Source of the DNA: Oricola nitratireducens
GTDB lineage: Bacteria > Pseudomonadota > Alphaproteobacteria > Rhizobiales > Rhizobiaceae
DNA length: 64,000 bases
Assembly (NCBI RefSeq): GCF_014904745.1
Contig: NZ_JACZCS010000029.1
Location: forward strand, 1-64,000
Reading direction: 5' to 3'
Shown: positions 63,927-64,000 of the stretch, piece after piece
Numbering within the stretch: the stretch's first letter is position 1
Layout: every line of letters starts with the position of its first letter
Position numbers and translations under genes: made by a program
Notes under the pieces: model-generated
Database searches by the model: none
Told to the model about the DNA's origin: nothing
The model's input: only the letters and a program-made list of their open reading frames with translations

Positions 63927-64000
63927 TGCTAATCTCCGAAATCCGCCGGGGGATCGACAGGCGGACAATCGTGTTCGATGCCGTTTCACTGGAAACCGAA
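63916..64000 (-). CDS. aioS: AioS sensor histidine kinase, C-terminal end only
   Basis: The last 27 codons of a gene entering from the right edge, read on the minus strand: TIVRLSIPRRISEISNAA then TGA (63916-63918). TIVRLSIPR is the typical final strand of a HATPase domain. It overlaps aioR, and the order aioS-aioR-aioB-aioA is the standard one, so I name it AioS. Only the end is visible. Confidence 0.7.
   Translation of the reverse strand, partial: SVSSETASNTIVRLSIPRRISEISNAA

Noticed and set aside
1-64000. tRNA, rRNA, CRISPR arrays, insertion sequences and phage genes
   Set aside because: I looked for typical tRNA ends, regularly spaced repeats, transposase motifs and integrases and found none that I could support.

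Overview
The window is high-GC DNA from an alphaproteobacterium, most likely of the Hyphomicrobiales (rhizobia and relatives). Reasons: the small DUF1476 (ATPase-zeta type) and DUF465 proteins, a remnant that looks like a cyclic beta-glucan synthase, several branched-chain-amino-acid-type (Liv) ABC importers, and dense catabolic operons run by GntR, AraC and LysR regulators. No rRNA, tRNA, CRISPR array, insertion sequence or phage gene was recognised.

Layout. (1) 1-2.6 kb: a GMC flavo-oxidoreductase cut by the window edge, a Gfo/Idh/MocA dehydrogenase and a clear terminator. (2) 3.3-6.6 kb: small stress or membrane genes around an OxyR-like regulator with a near-consensus OxyR box but without the peroxide-sensing cysteine, and a NavAb-like sodium channel. 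(3) 6.8-14.7 kb: a LysR regulator divergent from dabB-dabA (energy-coupled inorganic-carbon uptake), followed by a phosphatase with an internal amber codon, a frameshifted cysD-like gene and a zinc-ribbon protein. (4) 15.5-30 kb: one long minus-strand operon (GntR regulator, Liv-type importer, LeuCD-like hydratase, isocitrate-lyase-like lyase, hydantoinase A/B, isochorismatase-fold hydrolase, FAD oxidoreductase), divergent from a tautomerase-SnoaL fusion. I infer a route from a cyclic imide or amide through a substituted maleate and malate to central metabolites. (5) 30.7-42.7 kb: an aminotransferase, then a sugar or sugar-acid operon (binding protein, enolase-superfamily dehydratase, GMC oxidoreductase with small subunit, MalFGK-type importer, FadR-type regulator, aldehyde dehydrogenase). 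(6) 43.3-46.4 kb: a ribosome-hibernation factor, small membrane proteins, a frameshifted cold-shock gene and a glucan-synthase fragment. (7) 46.4-57.3 kb: two dihydroxyacetophenone-dioxygenase-like cupins, three short-chain dehydrogenases, an alcohol dehydrogenase, a second Liv importer and an AraC regulator. (8) 57.5-64 kb: the arsenite-oxidation locus, aioS (end only), aioR, aioB, aioA, moeA and a nitroreductase, with a sigma-54 promoter in front of aioB.

Together these suggest a metabolically versatile soil or water bacterium with arsenite oxidation and an inorganic-carbon pump, which would suit facultative chemolithotrophy, although no carbon-fixation gene is in view. A dispersed repeat family (four copies near 2.7, 15.0, 30.3 and 42.7 kb) lies at most boundaries between modules. 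Three genes carry single-base lesions (nonsense near 12.25 kb, frameshifts near 13.28 and 45.69 kb); these could be real decay or sequence errors.
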